DNA of 64,000 nucleotides from Alphaproteobacteria bacterium. GTDB taxonomy: Bacteria; Pseudomonadota; Alphaproteobacteria; JAUHZC01. Location of the stretch: positions 84,448-148,447 of the forward strand of contig JAUHZC010000002.1 in assembly GCA_030425805.1 (NCBI GenBank), written 5' to 3'. A program made the translations under genes and the position numbers. Position 1 is the first letter of the stretch. Each line of letters opens with the position of its first letter. Positions 61,496 to 64,000 of this stretch are shown in pieces. Under the pieces are notes generated by a model. That model was not told the origin of the DNA and did not search any database. It saw only the letters and a program-made list of their open reading frames with translations.

Positions 61496-61765
61496 TTAAG
61501 CTTTTGCCATCGCCTTGAGGCGAGCAGAAAGACGGGATGTCTTCCGAGCTGCTGTGTTCTTATGAATAATGCCTTTTGAAACACTCTTCATCAACGCAGA
61601 CTCTGCTTCTTTCAAAGCAGACTGAGCAGCCTTTGCATCTGTTCCCAATAGAGCTTGCTCAGCTCTTTTTACGAAAGTCCGCATCTTGGAACGAAAAGTT
61701 TTGTTCCGCTCTGTGCGAACGATGGTTTGTTTTGCGCGTTTTTTCGCAGACTTAATATTAGCCAT
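61496..61765 (-). CDS. rpsT: 30S ribosomal protein S20
   Basis: Protein of 89 residues, normal length. It starts MANIKSAKKRAKQTIVRTER, with a long basic helix bundle (FRSKMRTFVKRAEQALLGTD, LMKSVSKGIIHKNTAARKTS RLSARLKAM). It binds 16S rRNA early in assembly. The gene has its own terminator and a likely promoter. Confidence 0.97.
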   Translation of the reverse strand: MANIKSAKKRAKQTIVRTERNKTFRSKMRTFVKRAEQALLGTDAKAAQSALKEAESALMKSVSKGIIHKNTAARKTSRLSARLKAMAKA

Positions 61766-61794
61766 GGGTACCCATAAATTAAAAAATCTATGAT

Positions 61795-61823
61795 CTTTTA
61801 CCTGTTTTCCCGACCATGGTCAA
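61795..61823 (-). promoter_or_regulatory. Possible rpsT promoter
   Basis: On the minus strand TTGACC (61818-61823) and TAAAAG (61795-61800) are spaced by 17 bp, with a leader of about 23 bp to the rpsT ATG. The -10 box is weak, so the call is tentative. Confidence 0.4.
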
Positions 61824-61942
61824 CTGTTTCTTCAATAAATCCTCTTCGAGGCTAGATTTTTCGTAAAATAAAGTCGATTATTAAAAATCGTATTAATTTT
61901 TAGTTAATGTCTAGAGGTTATGATGGGTTATAGGAGAGGTCT

Positions 61943-64000
61943 ATGGCCTGGAAAAGAGATGAATTGATAAATCTTCCCCTGAAACAGGGGCTTATGATTT
62001 CCGTAGCGTGGCTCGCACTTGAGCTCACAGCCCCTTCTCTCGCCTTTGCTGAAGATGATTCTGTCCGTGTCATTACCTACGAAGACCTTGTAAAAGCCGG
62101 GCAAGCAGGTCGGAATGTACGACCTGAGGCTAACCTTCGCGTCAAAAGTGAGGCCTCTACTCCTCCTGCTGCTGCAGCTGTACCACCCCCTAATATGCCG
62201 CCAGAGCCTTCAGCTCCCCCTTTCGAAGATGCAGCACCTCAACCTTCAGCTCCGCCTTTCGAAGATGCAGCGCCTCAATCTACAGCTCCGCCTGCTTATC
62301 CAGAAGCGCCTCCACCTGCCTATCCAGAGCCTCCAGCACCTTCAGCCCCACCAGCGTACCCAGAGCCTCCAGCGCCTTCAGCTCCACCGGCGTACCCAGC
62401 GTCACCAGGACAAGCCCCTCAAGGACTTTTCCAGGGTGTGGGACCTCAACAAGGTTCCTATCCAGGAGATCCTGCTCCGCAACAACCCCAAGGTCTTTTC
62501 CAGGGCACAAGTGCGGGTGGACAATTTGGAGCCCCCACCCCCGGAGCTTATCCAGGTGATCCGGTTGCCCCCAACCCTGTCCAGCAAGGTCTCTTTGCAG
62601 GAACAAACGCTGATCAAACTCAAAGCGGACCCCTATCAGGAGACGCTGGAGGTCAGTCTTCTGGGGCTGTAAACACCCAGAAGCTTTTCCAAGGCACAGG
62701 ATTTGATCAAGGACCAGGAGGCTCTTCTGCTGGGGGAGCACCCGCTCCAAGCGCTCCTGATCCTATGCAGCAAGGTCTCTTTGCAGGAACAGGTCTAGAA
62801 CAAGCTGCTTCAGGTGGTGCTGCCGCGGCAGCAGGAGGATCTTCCTCAAGCGGAGGGGGGCTTGGGGCCCTCTTTTCCAAGCTGACGTCTTCTGATTTTG
62901 GTAAAGCTATTAAGAGCAAGCTCACAAGCACAGCCCAAGAACGCATCATCAGTGAGATTGAAAGTGGCATTGGCGCTTCTGGAGTCAAAGTGACTATGGA
63001 TGGCCCAACTTTCTCGATGAATGGGAAAACTTACCGCGTTGATCCTGCAACTGGAAATGTCATTGACGTTGCAACAAATGAAACACTGACACCTCTTGGG
63101 AATGGTCAATTCCAATCTGCAAGTGGAGAGACAATTACACCTCCTCCCCAAGCAGTTCAAGCAGCGGTTCAGCTCAAAGCTGCCATTCTGAAGCAGGCTG
63201 GAGCTATGTCTGGGCCAACATTCACAGCAAATGGAAAAACCTTCCGCATCGATCCAACAACAGGCAAAGCAATTGATATTTCCACAAATGAAGAGTATGC
63301 CCCCACAGGAAATGGCTTCTTCATGAGCGAGACAACGGGTGCTGTTATCAAAGCTCCCGAGGAAGTGATTGCTGAAGCTGAAAAACTCAAGGCTGAGATT
63401 GAAACAGCCCAAGCTTCTCTTAGCTCCACAGGGCCTTCAGCAGGCGGCATGGCCCCTCCTGCACCAAGTGCACCGCCTTTTGAAAGCAATGACGGTCAAT
63501 CTATGGGTGGAGGAGGCGTACCTGTTCCTCCGGGCCCAACATTCACCACACCAGATGGCAGAACCCTACAAATCAACCCCCTCACTGGTGTTGCCACAGA
63601 CCTCAGAACAGGTGAAACATTCAAGGCCATTGGGAATGGTCAATTCCAATCAACCAATGGGGAAACAGTACAAGCTCCCCCAGAGGTGATTGAGGCCGCT
63701 AAACGGGCCCGGGCTCAAGCCAAGGCTGCACAACAAGCAGCCATGGGCGCAGGAGCAATGGGTGGAGGAGGCGCACCTGTTCCTCCGGGCCCAACATTCA
63801 CCACACCAGATGGCAGAACCCTACAAATCAACCCCCTCACTGGCGTTGCCACAGACCTCAGGACGGGTGAAACATTCAAGGCCATTGGGAATGGTCAATT
63901 CCAATCAACCAATGGGGAAACAGTACAAGCTCCCCCAGAGGTGATTGAGGCAGCTAAACGGGCCCGGGCTCAAGCCAAGGCCGCCCAACAAGCAGCCATG
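61943..64000 (+). CDS. Large exported repeat protein (cut by window edge)
   Basis: A continuous frame of 686 codons runs from the ATG at 61943 (AGGAGAGG upstream) to the window edge. Residues 1-33 form a signal peptide ending LAFA. A Pro/Ala-rich region follows, with tandem PPFEDAAPQ and PAYPEPPAP units. Next come five copies of a short motif (Q/K)GLF(Q/A)GT between about 62419 and 62800. Then four copies of a new 70-85-residue domain begin GPTF, carry a DPxTGxxxDxxTxE core and GNGxFxS, end with PPEVIEAAK-type helix and a coiled-coil linker. The last two copies are nearly identical. No known family is recognised; it could be a surface adhesin or secretion-apparatus component. Confidence 0.85.
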   Translation, partial: MAWKRDELINLPLKQGLMISVAWLALELTAPSLAFAEDDSVRVITYEDLVKAGQAGRNVRPEANLRVKSEASTPPAAAAVPPPNMPPEPSAPPFEDAAPQPSAPPFEDAAPQSTAPPAYPEAPPPAYPEPPAPSAPPAYPEPPAPSAPPAYPASPGQAPQGLFQGVGPQQGSYPGDPAPQQPQGLFQGTSAGGQFGAPTPGAYPGDPVAPNPVQQGLFAGTNADQTQSGPLSGDAGGQSSGAVNTQKLFQGTGFDQGPGGSSAGGAPAPSAPDPMQQGLFAGTGLEQAASGGAAAAAGGSSSSGGGLGALFSKLTSSDFGKAIKSKLTSTAQERIISEIESGIGASGVKVTMDGPTFSMNGKTYRVDPATGNVIDVATNETLTPLGNGQFQSASGETITPPPQAVQAAVQLKAAILKQAGAMSGPTFTANGKTFRIDPTTGKAIDISTNEEYAPTGNGFFMSETTGAVIKAPEEVIAEAEKLKAEIETAQASLSSTGPSAGGMAPPAPSAPPFESNDGQSMGGGGVPVPPGPTFTTPDGRTLQINPLTGVATDLRTGETFKAIGNGQFQSTNGETVQAPPEVIEAAKRARAQAKAAQQAAMGAGAMGGGGAPVPPGPTFTTPDGRTLQINPLTGVATDLRTGETFKAIGNGQFQSTNGETVQAPPEVIEAAKRARAQAKAAQQAAM
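63503..63757 (+). repeat. 255-bp tandem repeat, unit 1
   Basis: This unit starts ATGGGTGGAGGAGGC and is repeated immediately at 63758. It spans 85 codons, one domain plus linker. The start of the unit falls in the Gly-rich linker, a natural recombination point. Confidence 0.9.
63758..64000 (+). repeat. 255-bp tandem repeat, unit 2 (cut by window edge)
   Basis: Matches unit 1 over 243 bp with about seven single-base changes, most of them silent. More units may follow beyond the edge. Confidence 0.9.

Noticed and set aside
62115..62672. A 185-codon Gln/Leu-rich frame and antisense frames up to 188 codons near the right edge
   Set aside because: They are other frames of the repeat-rich exported protein; repeats keep alternative frames open. 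The frame from 61943 has the signal peptide and ribosome site.
61943..64000. CRISPR-like array because of regular repeats
   Set aside because: The repeats are 255 bp, in frame and coding, with no spacer structure. No CRISPR array was seen anywhere in the window.

Overview
The window looks like chromosomal DNA of an alphaproteobacterium, at moderate G+C by eye. Several gene neighbourhoods are typical of that class: rpsU next to a COQ9-family gene, dusB-ntrY-ntrX-trkA, lpdA-lipA-ratA, lepB-rnc-era-recO-parC and cpoB-tilS. Many features point to a host-associated, reduced lineage (Holosporales-like is my best guess, by inference only). These are importers for biotin, branched-chain amino acids and muropeptides, loss of ntrBC between dusB and ntrY, a gene fossil, dispersed palindromic repeats, and many orphan genes for exported proteins without recognisable enzyme domains, some with eukaryote-like motifs.

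Layout. 0-7 kb: the start of an MFS transporter, a PpiD-type periplasmic foldase, three orphan exported proteins, a cluster of palindromic repeats and tRNA-Glu. One exported protein (4442-6148) has proline-rich tracts and actin-binding-like motifs. 7-12.5 kb: lpdA-lipA-ratA, a divergent OmpR/EnvZ-type two-component pair, and a pirin remnant. 12.5-20 kb: cpoB-tilS; an ornithine aminotransferase paired with an arginase-fold protein that has lost nearly all metal ligands; and a large AsmA-like protein. 20-28.6 kb: a tight eight-gene minus-strand run, lepB-rnc-era-recO-parC-bioY-lysS-glycosyltransferase. 28.9-37.4 kb: an exported protein with an internal 183-bp duplication, ndk, a DUF2066/CDP-alcohol phosphatidyltransferase pair, acetoacetyl-CoA synthetase, a lipoprotein/small protein/DUF192 operon, and a large secreted orphan.

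37.7-46.5 kb: an AmpG-like permease with a probably leaderless mRNA, tRNA-Pro and tRNA-Met with good promoters, then dusB-ntrY-ntrX-trkA-L,D-transpeptidase. NtrX lacks the sigma-54 GAFTGA loop. 46.5-50.9 kb: a GNAT acetyltransferase; a 'mobile mystery protein' A/B (HTH/Fic) cassette bracketed by 53-bp direct repeats; and xseB, yggT, folD, brnQ. 51-56 kb: dabB-dabA (energy-coupled CO2/bicarbonate uptake) followed by a CorC/HlyC-type CBS protein. 56-64 kb: a secreted protein with an F-box-like segment and LRR-like C-terminus, another exported orphan, rpsU and COQ9, an AT-rich multi-pass membrane protein, rpsT, and a large exported repeat protein that runs off the right edge.

The strongest candidates for something undescribed are the repeat-domain protein at the right edge, the repeat-bracketed HTH/Fic cassette, the F-box/LRR protein, the dead-arginase/ornithine aminotransferase pair, and the actin-binding-like secreted protein. 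I saw no CRISPR array, rRNA gene, transposase or phage module.
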